Part shown: positions 38,285 through 46,710 of the stretch, in pieces
How the letters are laid out: each line of letters opens with the position of its first letter
Numbering within the stretch: position 1 is the stretch's first letter
Source of the DNA: Candidatus Tisiphia endosymbiont of Nedyus quadrimaculatus
GTDB lineage: Bacteria > Pseudomonadota > Alphaproteobacteria > Rickettsiales > Rickettsiaceae
Length of the DNA: 64,000 nt
Assembly (NCBI RefSeq): GCF_964059235.1
Contig: NZ_OZ060452.1
Coordinates: 310,001-374,000, forward strand
Direction: 5' to 3'
Notes under the pieces: generated by a model
What the model was told of the DNA's origin: nothing
Database searches by the model: none
What the model saw: the letters and a program-made list of their open reading frames with translations, nothing else
Translations under genes and position numbers: made by a program

Positions 38285-38411
38285 CCTTTTAAAAACTCCT
38301 TAAAAAAATATTAAAAATATTAATTTTTTGGAGATATTGTTACTTATTTAGGGGGGCAATTTTCATTACAATTTTTCCCTTAAAGGGGTCAATAGCTGAT
38401 TACAATTTACA

Positions 38412-38519
38412 GCCCCAACCTCAATCCTCAAGAACGAGCAAGAAGTATTACAAATCAGACAACAACGTAAGATGATGCAAATGCAACAATTACAACAGCA
38501 ACAACAAATGCAAGGGTAA
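38412..38519 (+). pseudogene. 3' fragment of a phage portal gene, cut by the IS21 end
   Basis: The 34 codons from 38418 (TSILKNEQEVLQIRQQRKMM, then a Gln-rich tail) match the last residues of the portal gene at 43574-45147 (SSILKSEQEVLQLRQQRRMM). Everything upstream is missing because the IS21 end begins at 38411. This is the first piece of a second, rightward phage module. Confidence 0.85.
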
Positions 38520-38529
38520 GGAAGAACAA

Positions 38530-38817
38530 ATGAAACTATCAATTAACTCCTCATCCCCATCTAATGTACTAACAAAAGAGCAATTAAAATCAATTTATTG
38601 CAAGCTTTTTAGTGGAGAAGATGGTAAAATAATATTAGAGGATTTAGCTCAAATGAGTGGCATATATCGCAGCAATTTTGTTCGGCAAGAAAGTGAGTAC
38701 ACTGCCTTTTTGGAAGGACATCGGGCATTGTTCCTATATATATGCTCGCAGGTTTCAGAAGATGATGGAGTTGATAATATTGATGGTGCTAAAAATACTA
38801 ATGAATCAGATAAGTAA
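38530..38817 (+). CDS. Bbp19-like phage protein (copy 2)
   Basis: 95 residues, close paralogue of 43318-43590: KLSINSS..LTKEQLKSIY, FSGEDGKIILEDLAQMSG, GHRALFLYICSQVSEDDGVD. The core (segment dG..vLedLa... eG.R.l.lyI) resembles the Bbp19-like domain found next to portal genes in BPP-1-type podoviruses. Function is unknown, probably in head assembly. It follows the portal remnant by 10 bp. Confidence 0.75.
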   Translation: MKLSINSSSPSNVLTKEQLKSIYCKLFSGEDGKIILEDLAQMSGIYRSNFVRQESEYTAFLEGHRALFLYICSQVSEDDGVDNIDGAKNTNESDK

Positions 38818-38852
38818 TAGCGATATTTAGTAACAATTAAGAGGTTAGTTAT

Positions 38853-39788
38853 ATGTTTTTATCAAAGTTTCTTGATCCTAGAAATGATTTTTGTTTTCGT
38901 AAAATCTTTGGTAGTGAAAAGAACAAAGATATACTTGTACATTTTTTAAACGATGTTCTTAAGTGTAAAGAAAATGAGCAAATAATTGAGGTGACGTTTT
39001 TACCAACTATCCAAGACCCTGATATTGCTATTTACAGAAAGTCTATTGTTGATGTGTTATGTAAAGATCAACACGGTAATCAATTCATAGTAGAGATGCA
39101 GGTAAGTAAGCATCCAGGATTTGAAAAAAGAGCCCAATATTATGCAGCTAAAGCATATTCTCAGCAAAGAATTGAGGAAGATGAGAAACACAAGAAACTA
39201 GCAGTATACGCCAAATTAAAAGGAGTAATATTTTTAGCAATAGCGGATTTTGTGATGTTTGAAGATAAAGAACATTGGAAATCGGAGCATCGTCTTTTAG
39301 ATACAAAGACCTATGCCCATGATTTAAAAGATTTTTACTTTGTTTTTTTAGAGCTTGAGAAATTTAAAAAAACTATAGATGAGCTAAAAACTATTGAAGA
39401 GAAGTGGATGTATTTTTTTAAGCATGCAGGAGATAGTAAATTAACATTAACAGAAATAGAGCATTTAATAGGTAAGGATGAAATCATTAGAAGAGCCTTT
39501 GAGGCAGTAGACCAAGCTAGCTGGTCAGAGGCAGAACTTAACACCTATGAGCAAATAACTAAAACTCGTCTTGATAATTTAGCGGTAGAGCTGCAAAAAA
39601 TTGAAGATGCTGAAGCTAGAGGTGAAGCTAGAGGTGAAGCTAGAGGTAAAGCTGAAGAAAAAATAGCTACAGCAAAAGAAATGTTAATTGATAATGAGCC
39701 AATAGAAAAAATAGTTAAATTTACAAAACTAACCATTAAAAAAATAGAACAGTTAAAAAAAGAAATAGAAGTGTTAAAAGAAGAATAA
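38853..39788 (+). CDS. Rpn/PD-(D/E)XK nuclease-family protein, type 2, in the phage module
   Basis: 311 residues: FLDPRNDFCFRKIFGSEKNK opening, nuclease core SIVDVLCKDQHGNQFIVEMQ, a repeated GEARGEARG linker (three tandem Arg-Gly-Glu-Ala-like units) and a C-terminal module MLIDNEPIEKIVKFTKLTIK. The core is a typical Rpn (PDDEXK_2-type) nuclease. It occupies the slot between the Bbp19-like and scaffold genes; the other phage copy has a different nuclease in this slot. Confidence 0.82.
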   Translation: MFLSKFLDPRNDFCFRKIFGSEKNKDILVHFLNDVLKCKENEQIIEVTFLPTIQDPDIAIYRKSIVDVLCKDQHGNQFIVEMQVSKHPGFEKRAQYYAAKAYSQQRIEEDEKHKKLAVYAKLKGVIFLAIADFVMFEDKEHWKSEHRLLDTKTYAHDLKDFYFVFLELEKFKKTIDELKTIEEKWMYFFKHAGDSKLTLTEIEHLIGKDEIIRRAFEAVDQASWSEAELNTYEQITKTRLDNLAVELQKIEDAEARGEARGEARGKAEEKIATAKEMLIDNEPIEKIVKFTKLTIKKIEQLKKEIEVLKEE

Positions 39789-39792
39789 GCAA

Positions 39793-40130
39793 ATGAGCAA
39801 AGAAGGAACTGCTAATAACTATGAAACTAACCCTACTTCCTCTGCTAGCGATTGGCTAGCTAATATGCCTGAGGACATCCGCAAAGCTGAGTCACTTGGT
39901 AAATTTAAGGATGTATCATCTTTAGCACAGAGCTATTTGGAAGCAGAAAAGAGCTTGAATCAACGAATTGCCGTGCCAAAGGATGATAGCTCTGATGAGG
40001 AATGGCATAAATTTTATTGTCGACTTGGACTGCCTGAAGATAAGAGATATACTGACAAACGATCCAAGGAAGATGAGGAGTATTTAACTCGTTATGAAGA
40101 CATGTTTTACCAAAGCGGATTATCTAAATG
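39793..40130 (+). pseudogene. Phage scaffold-like protein, truncated by IS256
   Basis: About 113 codons closely match the N-terminal half of the intact protein at 41549-42334 (SLAQSYLEAEKSLNQRIAVP, KRSKEDEEYLTRYEDMFYQS). The match stops at GLSK exactly where the IS256 end begins (40131); the frame runs 18 codons into the element. The 3' half is not found on the other side of the element. Confidence 0.87.
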
Positions 40131-41467
40131 GGCTCTGTCCAAAAAACTGTGTAAATTTCGAAATAGGTTATATATAAAAGTATAACAAAAAAGGAAATTA
40201 CATGAATAAAAAAACTAATGAATCAATAAAGCAAGCAGTAGATTTATTAATAGATAATGATACAGATGTAAGTACAATACTGAAAGAAGGAGGTTTATTA
40301 AAAGAATTGACCAAACGTTTAATAGAGAAGGCACTGCAGTCAGAAATGAATAATCATCTAGGCTATGATAAATACAGTTGTGCAGATAATGATAATGCTC
40401 GTAATGGTATAACTAGCAAAAAACTGATCTCCGAACATGGAGCTGTAGAAATAGAAGTACCAAGGGATAGGCATAATACCTTTGAACCCGCAATACTACC
40501 AAAACGCCAGAAACGTTTTGATGGTTTTGACGATAAAGTACTATCATTATATGCTAAAGGCATGAGTATATCTGATATTAAGATTCAGTTACAGGAGTTA
40601 TACAGTGTTGAAATAAGTGAAGGCTTAATCAGCCAAATTACTGATGATGTAATGGATGAGGTTAAAGCTTGGCAGAGTCGACCATTAGAAGAGATATATC
40701 CGATAGTATTTTTTGATTGTTTAGTAGTAAAAGTCAGGCAAGATAAAAGGATAATCAATAAGGCAGTATATGTTGCATTAGGAATTGATTTATCTGGTAA
40801 AAAAGATATATTGGGATTATGGATCAGTGAAAATGAAGGGGCAAAATTTTGGCTCGGTAATTTTACCGAAATGAAAAATAGAGGGCTAAAAGATATACTG
40901 ATTGCCTGTAGCGATAATCTTACTGGTATGTCTGAGGCAATAGAAGCAGTTTATCCAAAAACAGAACATCAATTGTGTATTGTACATCAGATTAGAAATA
41001 GTTTAAAATATGTGTCGTATAAAGATAGGAAGCAACTGTCTAGCGATTTAAAGCCGATATATACTGCAGTAACGGAAGAACAAGCCCATTTAGCTTTAGT
41101 ATCTTTTGAAGAAAAATGGAATAAACAATATCCACAAATTGCCAAATCATGGTATAATAATTGGGACAATCTAATGATTTTTCTAGGGTATCCTGAGTCA
41201 ATTAGAAAGGTAATTTATACAACTAATTCAGTTGAATCTGTCAATAGTCAATTGCGTAAAGTAACAAATAATAAGCGGGTTTTTCCTAATGATAATGCTG
41301 TTTTTAAAAGTTTATATTTGACAATTAACTATATGACCAAAAAATGGACTATGCCCATTCCAAACTGGAATGAAGCTATGGCTCATTTGATGATTAAATT
41401 TGAGGATAGGCTTAACAAAATTTAATGACCTATTTTTTCGAATTTACACAGTTTTTTGGACAGAGCC
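40131..41467 (+). mobile_element. IS256-family insertion sequence
   Basis: 1337 bp with near-perfect terminal inverted repeats: GGCTCTGTCCAAAAAACTGT at 40131 and the same read leftward from 41467, continuing GTAAAT. One intact transposase gene fills it. Eight-bp flanks (TCTAAATG and TCCAGTGG) differ, so no target duplication remains. The right flank is not the rest of the scaffold gene, so a deletion or recombination followed insertion. Confidence 0.88.
40202..41425 (+). CDS. IS256 (mutator-type) transposase
   Basis: 407 residues and apparently intact. Family marks include EMNNHLGYDKY, the IEVPRDRHNTFEPAILPKRQ region, YPIVFFDCLVVKVRQD (first catalytic Asp), CIVHQIRNSLKYVSYKDRK and the TTNSVESVNSQLRKVT motif with the catalytic Glu. 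AAAGGAA lies just upstream of the ATG. Possibly still active, unlike the IS21 relic. Confidence 0.92.
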   Translation: MNKKTNESIKQAVDLLIDNDTDVSTILKEGGLLKELTKRLIEKALQSEMNNHLGYDKYSCADNDNARNGITSKKLISEHGAVEIEVPRDRHNTFEPAILPKRQKRFDGFDDKVLSLYAKGMSISDIKIQLQELYSVEISEGLISQITDDVMDEVKAWQSRPLEEIYPIVFFDCLVVKVRQDKRIINKAVYVALGIDLSGKKDILGLWISENEGAKFWLGNFTEMKNRGLKDILIACSDNLTGMSEAIEAVYPKTEHQLCIVHQIRNSLKYVSYKDRKQLSSDLKPIYTAVTEEQAHLALVSFEEKWNKQYPQIAKSWYNNWDNLMIFLGYPESIRKVIYTTNSVESVNSQLRKVTNNKRVFPNDNAVFKSLYLTINYMTKKWTMPIPNWNEAMAHLMIKFEDRLNKI

Positions 41468-41548
41468 TCCAGTGGCTCTTTTTTGATAGGTTATTGCGGA
41501 TTGCAGCCTTAAGAGAGTTATCACTTACTTCTTGTTTGCATTATTTAC

Positions 41549-42334
41549 TTATTGCGTTTTGTCATACGCGATTTTGTACAGTTCTTCCATACGTTTAACA
41601 GCTTGATTATGTCCTGTATGATTTTTACCATTCAATTTTACCATAAATTCAGTATCAGATTCAAGTCTATTAATTTCTTGCAATGCCTTATCTCGGCTGG
41701 TAATTGTTGGTGATTCATTACCAGTTACCAACGAATCGGATTTTAAGGTTTCACCAACCCTAACTAACAAATCTACTAAGGCTGGCGAGTAATTGGAATC
41801 TTCAATTAATTCAGCCAGTTCTTTAGTACCAAACTTAGATAAAGCTGCCTGCATCACTGTCATCTTACTGTCAAAACCTTCACCATAAGTGTTTTTCAAC
41901 CAACCAATGTGAGAGTGACGTGTTTGCTCGATAGCATTTTTTTGCTGTTTTTGTAAATCCTGCGAAAAACCATACAGAGAATTAAGCAGCTTCTCACCTT
42001 GCCTTTTAGATAATCCGCTTTGGTAAAACATGTCTTCATAACGAGTTAAATACTCCTCATCTTCCTTGGATCGTTTGTCAGTATATTTCTTATCCTCAGG
42101 CAGCCCCATCCTAGAATAAAATTTTTGCCACTCTTCATCAGAGCTATCATCTTTTGGCACGGCAATTCGTTGATTCAAGCTCTTTTCTGCTTCCAAATAG
42201 CTCTGTGCCAAAGATGAGACATCCTTAAATTTACTCAATGACTCAGCTTTGCGGATGTCCTCCGGCAGACTAGCCAGCCATGAATTATTGCTGGTGGTAG
42301 TTTCGTTGTTAATAATATTTGCTTCTTCGCTCAT
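41549..42334 (-). CDS. Phage scaffold-like protein (intact copy)
   Basis: 261 residues, acidic and largely helical, starting MSEEANIINNETTTSNNSWL with the SLPEDIRKAESLSKFKDVSSL region common in podovirus scaffold or capsid-assembly proteins. A long helical centre and a C-terminal EINRLESDTEFMVKL / HNQAVKRMEELYKIAY part follow. Position after portal and Bbp19-like genes supports a scaffold role. The gene expected next, major capsid, is absent; the IS256 element lies there. Confidence 0.72.
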   Translation of the reverse strand: MSEEANIINNETTTSNNSWLASLPEDIRKAESLSKFKDVSSLAQSYLEAEKSLNQRIAVPKDDSSDEEWQKFYSRMGLPEDKKYTDKRSKEDEEYLTRYEDMFYQSGLSKRQGEKLLNSLYGFSQDLQKQQKNAIEQTRHSHIGWLKNTYGEGFDSKMTVMQAALSKFGTKELAELIEDSNYSPALVDLLVRVGETLKSDSLVTGNESPTITSRDKALQEINRLESDTEFMVKLNGKNHTGHNQAVKRMEELYKIAYDKTQ

Positions 42335-42414
42335 ATTTTACTCATTGATAATTTCATACATAAACTTTTTAGAAATTCTATTTTTCCAATACAGCAAATC
42401 AATACCCTTCCTAT

Positions 42415-43305
42415 TTAATCTTCGTCAAGTACAGTAGTCGTGTCTTCAGCCAAATTTTCACGTAGCACTTCTATTTCTTCAATGGATAGTTCTGTATATT
42501 TAATTATTTTTTCTATCGGCTCATTATCAGCTAGCATTCTTTTTGCCATTTCTATACTTCTTTCTTCTTTAGCTGAAAGTAGATAATCACGTTCTTTTAA
42601 GTTTTTATGGACATAGTGGCGATAGGCTTCACGTTCCTTTGGAGTCATTTTTAGAATGCTAAGACGCTCAGCTACTTTCTTCATATAAGGTGACTTAAAA
42701 TCGTCTCTTACTTCAGAATGTTTAGCAAAATATAACCATTCATCCATTTCATCGTTTATAACATCGTTAAAAATTGGTACGGAAATAACAAAATATTCCG
42801 GAAATATATTATGAATATCAACAATCCTACCACCCATATCACCAATATGCATGTGTCTAGAATGCTCGTCAGTTTTTCTAAATATAGTCTGACCATGATA
42901 TAACGGTGATTTCATATTTGAATATGGAAAATATATTAAACTGATATGGAATACTTTCTTGATAGTACTATAATCCTCACTGATACCAATATTATCAACA
43001 ATCAACCTACAACTATTAAAGCAGGCTTTATGCAAAAATGAACTAGTGTACGCACGATCTATTTCAACAATATATTTATGACCTTGCTTGTCTTCAACGA
43101 TAACATCAGCTACGCTTTGCTTTAGGTCTTCACTTTCTTTATTGCTCTCACTCTCAAGTAAACCAGTGATTTTTACTGGTAAGTAACCAGCATCTTTGAG
43201 TATAGCCGAAATAAAGCCCTCGACTATTTCATAATCACCTTTATCTTTGAGTAGATATTTAATCGCATAGTCTAACGATACCAATGTTTTACTATTCGTA
43301 CTCAT
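42415..43305 (-). CDS. PD-(D/E)XK (Rpn-like) nuclease, type 3, in the phage module
   Basis: 296 residues: MSTNSKTLVSLDYAIKYLLK opening, core SVADVIVEDKQGHKYIVEID with E-I-D instead of E-x-Q, and the C-terminal module MLADNEPIEKIIKYTELSIE. The tail resembles that of the type 2 protein, but the N-terminal two thirds are clearly different. It lies in the same slot, between Bbp19-like and scaffold genes, as the type 2 gene in the inverted module. Confidence 0.78.
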   Translation of the reverse strand: MSTNSKTLVSLDYAIKYLLKDKGDYEIVEGFISAILKDAGYLPVKITGLLESESNKESEDLKQSVADVIVEDKQGHKYIVEIDRAYTSSFLHKACFNSCRLIVDNIGISEDYSTIKKVFHISLIYFPYSNMKSPLYHGQTIFRKTDEHSRHMHIGDMGGRIVDIHNIFPEYFVISVPIFNDVINDEMDEWLYFAKHSEVRDDFKSPYMKKVAERLSILKMTPKEREAYRHYVHKNLKERDYLLSAKEERSIEMAKRMLADNEPIEKIIKYTELSIEEIEVLRENLAEDTTTVLDED

Positions 43306-43317
43306 AAACTATCCTCA

Positions 43318-43590
43318 TTATAAATTTCCTTCAATATTATCAACTCCATCATCTTCTGAAGCTTGCGAGCATATGTACAAAAACAAAGCTCGCATGCCTT
43401 CATTGAAAGCGGTGTAGTTGCTTTCTTGCAGAAAGTTGCTGCGATACACACCACTTAATTGAGCCAAGTCTTCTAATATTATTCTACCATCTTCTCCACT
43501 AAAAATCTGCAAATAAATTGATTTTAATTGCTCTTTTGTAAGTATTGAGGGTGGAGATGGGGTTGCTGAAGAGTTAATTGATAGTTTCAT
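43318..43590 (-). CDS. Bbp19-like phage protein (copy 1)
   Basis: 90 residues with FSGEDGRIILEDLAQLSGVY and EGMRALFLYICSQASEDDG, close to the 95-residue copy at 38530. Bbp19-like proteins neighbour portal genes in BPP-1-like phages. It overlaps the end of the portal gene by 17 bp, so it is translated as part of the head operon. Confidence 0.75.
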   Translation of the reverse strand: MKLSINSSATPSPPSILTKEQLKSIYLQIFSGEDGRIILEDLAQLSGVYRSNFLQESNYTAFNEGMRALFLYICSQASEDDGVDNIEGNL

Positions 43591-45147
43591 TTTGTTGTCC
43601 TTGCATTTGTTGTTGGATTTGTTGTTGTAAATGCATCATCCTACGTTGTTGTCTAAGCTGTAGTACTTCTTGTTCACTCTTGAGGATTGAGCTTGGTGTT
43701 CCTCTAAGCTCGCAAAATAGTTTAAAACATTCATCCCAGTTGATGTTATCGTAAATCTCAGGGTAGAAATTACTGATGCCGCTCCTTTGGAAGAAGCCCA
43801 ATACTTGTTCAACGCTAGATATGGTTGATGATTTCTGAGCTTTTGATAATGGTGATACATATTCAATATCAATATTAGGCGGCCTAGTTGCTCCCTCTAG
43901 AATCGGTACTCTGTTGTATTTAATTAGAGTTTGATATATCGCAGTGATTAACGGGTTTAGAAATTCCGTCTCGATTCTACCTACCATTGGTGACATTAAC
44001 CGGTATTGCTCCTCCGTTCTAATTTGCACCTCAGTGGCAGTCATTTCTTTGTTTTCTTTCTGCATTCTGAATATATCAACATAGAATGCCTTAAATATCG
44101 CATCGCGGCATTGATTCTGCTCGATTTCAGTCGGTAGGATATTCTCCATACCAGTTAGGGGCATTATTTTATCCGCCATGCCATTACGGTAAAAGTTAAC
44201 ACTACCCGGCGTAGTGTAAAGAGGTAAGTAATAGCCATCTTTAGGCACTAATAATGGTGGGTCTAGTTGTTTTTGTGCTACTTTCAGGGTAATTTGTCTT
44301 AAACTATTGAGTAATTTAATATCAGGTAGTACATGGTGAGCAGGAGCATATCCATACACTTGACCTTCTTCTTTAATCCATCGCGTAACAAAAAATGGAA
44401 AGTACGAATAACCTGATTGACTGATAATTTTTTGTTCAGCGAGATGGATATATTCTGAACTATAGGCAAGTGTTGTCATTAATCTCTTTGCACCTTTGCC
44501 ACTCTGATTCTGACTTTGTGGGCTAACTATGTGCAATATCTCTATGGTCTCATCAGGATTCTTGGCTAATCTTTCCTTGAAATCGGCAAAGTCTGGCCAT
44601 TTAGCTGATGCGGCTTTAATTGGCATGGTAAAGAGTCGGTACATTGTATTGACAAAACCAAACTTATCCTCTTCAAAATAACATTCCTGTAAATTAATAT
44701 TACGGAAAAATAGAGTTTGGGTTAACGCTGGATCTTCTTCGACATAGAATATTGCTGTACCAAAGGCAGCTAGATTTAGGAAAAACTGATGTATTTGATT
44801 ATAGAAATTAGAAGCCGGATTGTTGAATATATCCATTATGGCTTTTTCTAGCATTTGGGCTAGTATGTTCAGTTCAGCTGATGTTAATTGCTGTTGGTAT
44901 TGATTTTCATCCTCAATTACTATGCTAAGGTTAAACCAGTTCATCGCTGGATTTACCAGCAAACTTTGTAAACCTGAAGCTAATTGCTCCTTGACCAAAT
45001 AGAAGTTGAATCAAATATTACCTTGTTACTTTCGGTTTGCGGGCAAACATATTTCTTCAGCTCATCCCATATCTGATTCCATTTTTCCCGTTTGGTTTTG
45101 AGATTATCAAAATATTCAATCTTTTTGTTTATATCATTATCATGCAT
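43574..45147 (-). pseudogene. Phage portal (head-tail connector) protein with a frameshift
   Basis: Portal of the podovirus head-to-tail connector family. The N-terminal frame from ATG 45147 reads MHDNDINKKIEYFDNLKTKR, WDELKKYVCP and NKVIFDSTSIWSRSN-stop. The family sequence then continues in a neighbouring frame from about 44998: EQLASGLQSLLVNPAMNWFN through to a Gln-rich tail. A one-base indel around 44990-45003 joins DSTSI to KEQLASGL. The downstream part alone (474 aa from TTG) would lack the N-terminal stem. The start overlaps the end of the coiled-coil gene by 8 bp. Confidence 0.8.
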
Positions 45148-46636
45148 AGCTAGTAGCTCTTGTGTTTAAATTGGAGTTGTGTTGTAAGTATGGTGTCCCT
45201 AAGTTTTTTGATACTTTCTTAAGTTTCTTAATGAATTCAGTATTATATAACACTTCATGGCTATATTTTTTGCCACTAGCTGCAGTCATACTAGGTAAGC
45301 CTAGAGTTAAACCTTCAATATCCTTAAGAGACACGATCTTGCCAAGAGATTCGTGCAACGGTGGTAAATCTTTTAATTGTGGCACTGACCGCATGCCAAA
45401 ATGTTCCAACGCTTGTTTTAGACCACCAAGCTCAGGGATGGCTCTTTTGTCTAATCCTGATGGACCGTATCTTGCTATTCGCGACAAATCAGCTCCTATA
45501 CTTGGATCATTGTTGTTAAGATTAATTCTTTCAAAACCAGCAAGTTTACGACTAATATCGGATCTGTTCATATAATGAGCAATACCAACAAGCGGAGATA
45601 ACATTTGGATTCCCGAACCTATCCCAGCAAGCATTGAACCACCAGTACCAATCGCTCCTAAGCCTGCCCCAAGTCCAAAAGTTAAAGCTGTTAGTCCCAA
45701 TCCTTGTGCTAGCCCAGTATCTCTTGCAGATTTTTGATACTTACCAGCTCGCCACTCTAAATCCCTGCCATAGCTATCCAACTGGCTTTGAGCAGCTTCC
45801 CCATAACTTCTTAACTGGTTTTGCAACCCTTCAGCATGCGATCGTTGCCTTGTATAGTCAGCAGTGATTTGCTCTTGTCTATTCTGTTCTTGTTTGTATT
45901 GTTCAATCATGCTGAACAATTGTTGTCTAGCATTATCAAAGTTACTAGTATCCTGCGACAATCGATTTTGCTGTGATTGATAGTTAGTAAGCTGATGTTC
46001 AAGATTAGCTTTTTCCCTTGTTAGCTGTTGATGCTCTTTGGTGATGCTATCCATCGAATGGCGTATTTTACTTTCTGTTTCACTACGTTGCTTTTTTAAC
46101 AATTCAACGTCTTGCTGATATTTAGAAATGTGGCTACCGGCTTCCTCTTCGGTTAAACCTTTCAAGCTTTCTCTTCGCTGGGCTACTTGATCATACAGGT
46201 TTTGGAACTGACCCGGTAATTGCTCTACCTCACTTATTTTGAAATCAAGGGCGGGAGCTTTTTGTGTAAATGCTGCAAAAGCTTGTTTTAGTTGATTGGC
46301 TGATGCAGACAAACTAGATCTTTGTGATTCTATGTTTCTTAAGCCACTCTCATATTGTCGAGTATGATAATCTAGTTGGTGTTGCATATCATAGCTTCTC
46401 ATGCTAGCTTGATACTGTTGCTCTTCTAGAGAGTGTAAGCCCTGCTGAGATTGTTGCAATTGCTGCGACAAATTATTGATAGTATTTTGTGCTTCACTCG
46501 CATAACTACTATAACGATCTCGTGACTCATTATAGAGACGCTTCTGTCTTGATGTATCAGCTCCAGTAATGTACCTGTTCCTAGATGCACCAACCGCTAA
46601 AGCACCAAGTCCTAGTAAACCTAATATTGGCCACAT
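45140..46636 (-). CDS. Large coiled-coil phage-associated protein
   Basis: 498 residues. A short hydrophobic start (WPILGLLGLGALAVGA) is followed by about 280 residues of Gln/Ser-rich coiled coil (NTINNLSQQLQQSQQGLHSL and on). A Gly-rich hydrophobic stretch (about 302-350, GLGLTALTFGLGAGLGAIGTG) and a C-terminal globular part end it. No known family was recognised. Membrane-like segments plus coiled coil in a podovirus head operon would suit a DNA-ejection (internal virion) protein, but this is a guess. Confidence 0.55.
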   Translation of the reverse strand: MWPILGLLGLGALAVGASRNRYITGADTSRQKRLYNESRDRYSSYASEAQNTINNLSQQLQQSQQGLHSLEEQQYQASMRSYDMQHQLDYHTRQYESGLRNIESQRSSLSASANQLKQAFAAFTQKAPALDFKISEVEQLPGQFQNLYDQVAQRRESLKGLTEEEAGSHISKYQQDVELLKKQRSETESKIRHSMDSITKEHQQLTREKANLEHQLTNYQSQQNRLSQDTSNFDNARQQLFSMIEQYKQEQNRQEQITADYTRQRSHAEGLQNQLRSYGEAAQSQLDSYGRDLEWRAGKYQKSARDTGLAQGLGLTALTFGLGAGLGAIGTGGSMLAGIGSGIQMLSPLVGIAHYMNRSDISRKLAGFERINLNNNDPSIGADLSRIARYGPSGLDKRAIPELGGLKQALEHFGMRSVPQLKDLPPLHESLGKIVSLKDIEGLTLGLPSMTAASGKKYSHEVLYNTEFIKKLKKVSKNLGTPYLQHNSNLNTRATSYA

Positions 46637-46710
46637 ATATTATTTGCCTTAATTATTTATTAATTACCATTTCAATTATTTCATCATCAATTCTTGCTTC
46701 TTCTGCTCCA

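Larger units (their letters stand above)
35647..38411 (-). mobile_element. IS21-family insertion sequence (degenerate)
   Basis: The ends match as inverted repeats: TGTAAATTGTAATAAACTAT at 35647 and TGTAAATTGTAATCAGCTAT read leftward from 38411, both followed by TG(A/C)CCC. A second, internal end-like motif GGGGGGCAATTTTCATTACA lies at 38351, as is usual for IS21 multiple end repeats. istA is frameshifted and istB holds two A-family repeats, so the element is inactive. No flanking target duplication was seen (CTATAAA versus GCCCCAA). Its right end cuts a phage portal gene. Confidence 0.85.

Noticed and set aside
40131-40185. Scaffold copy 2 as a complete 130-residue protein
   Set aside because: The last 18 codons are IS256 terminal sequence; it is a truncated gene.
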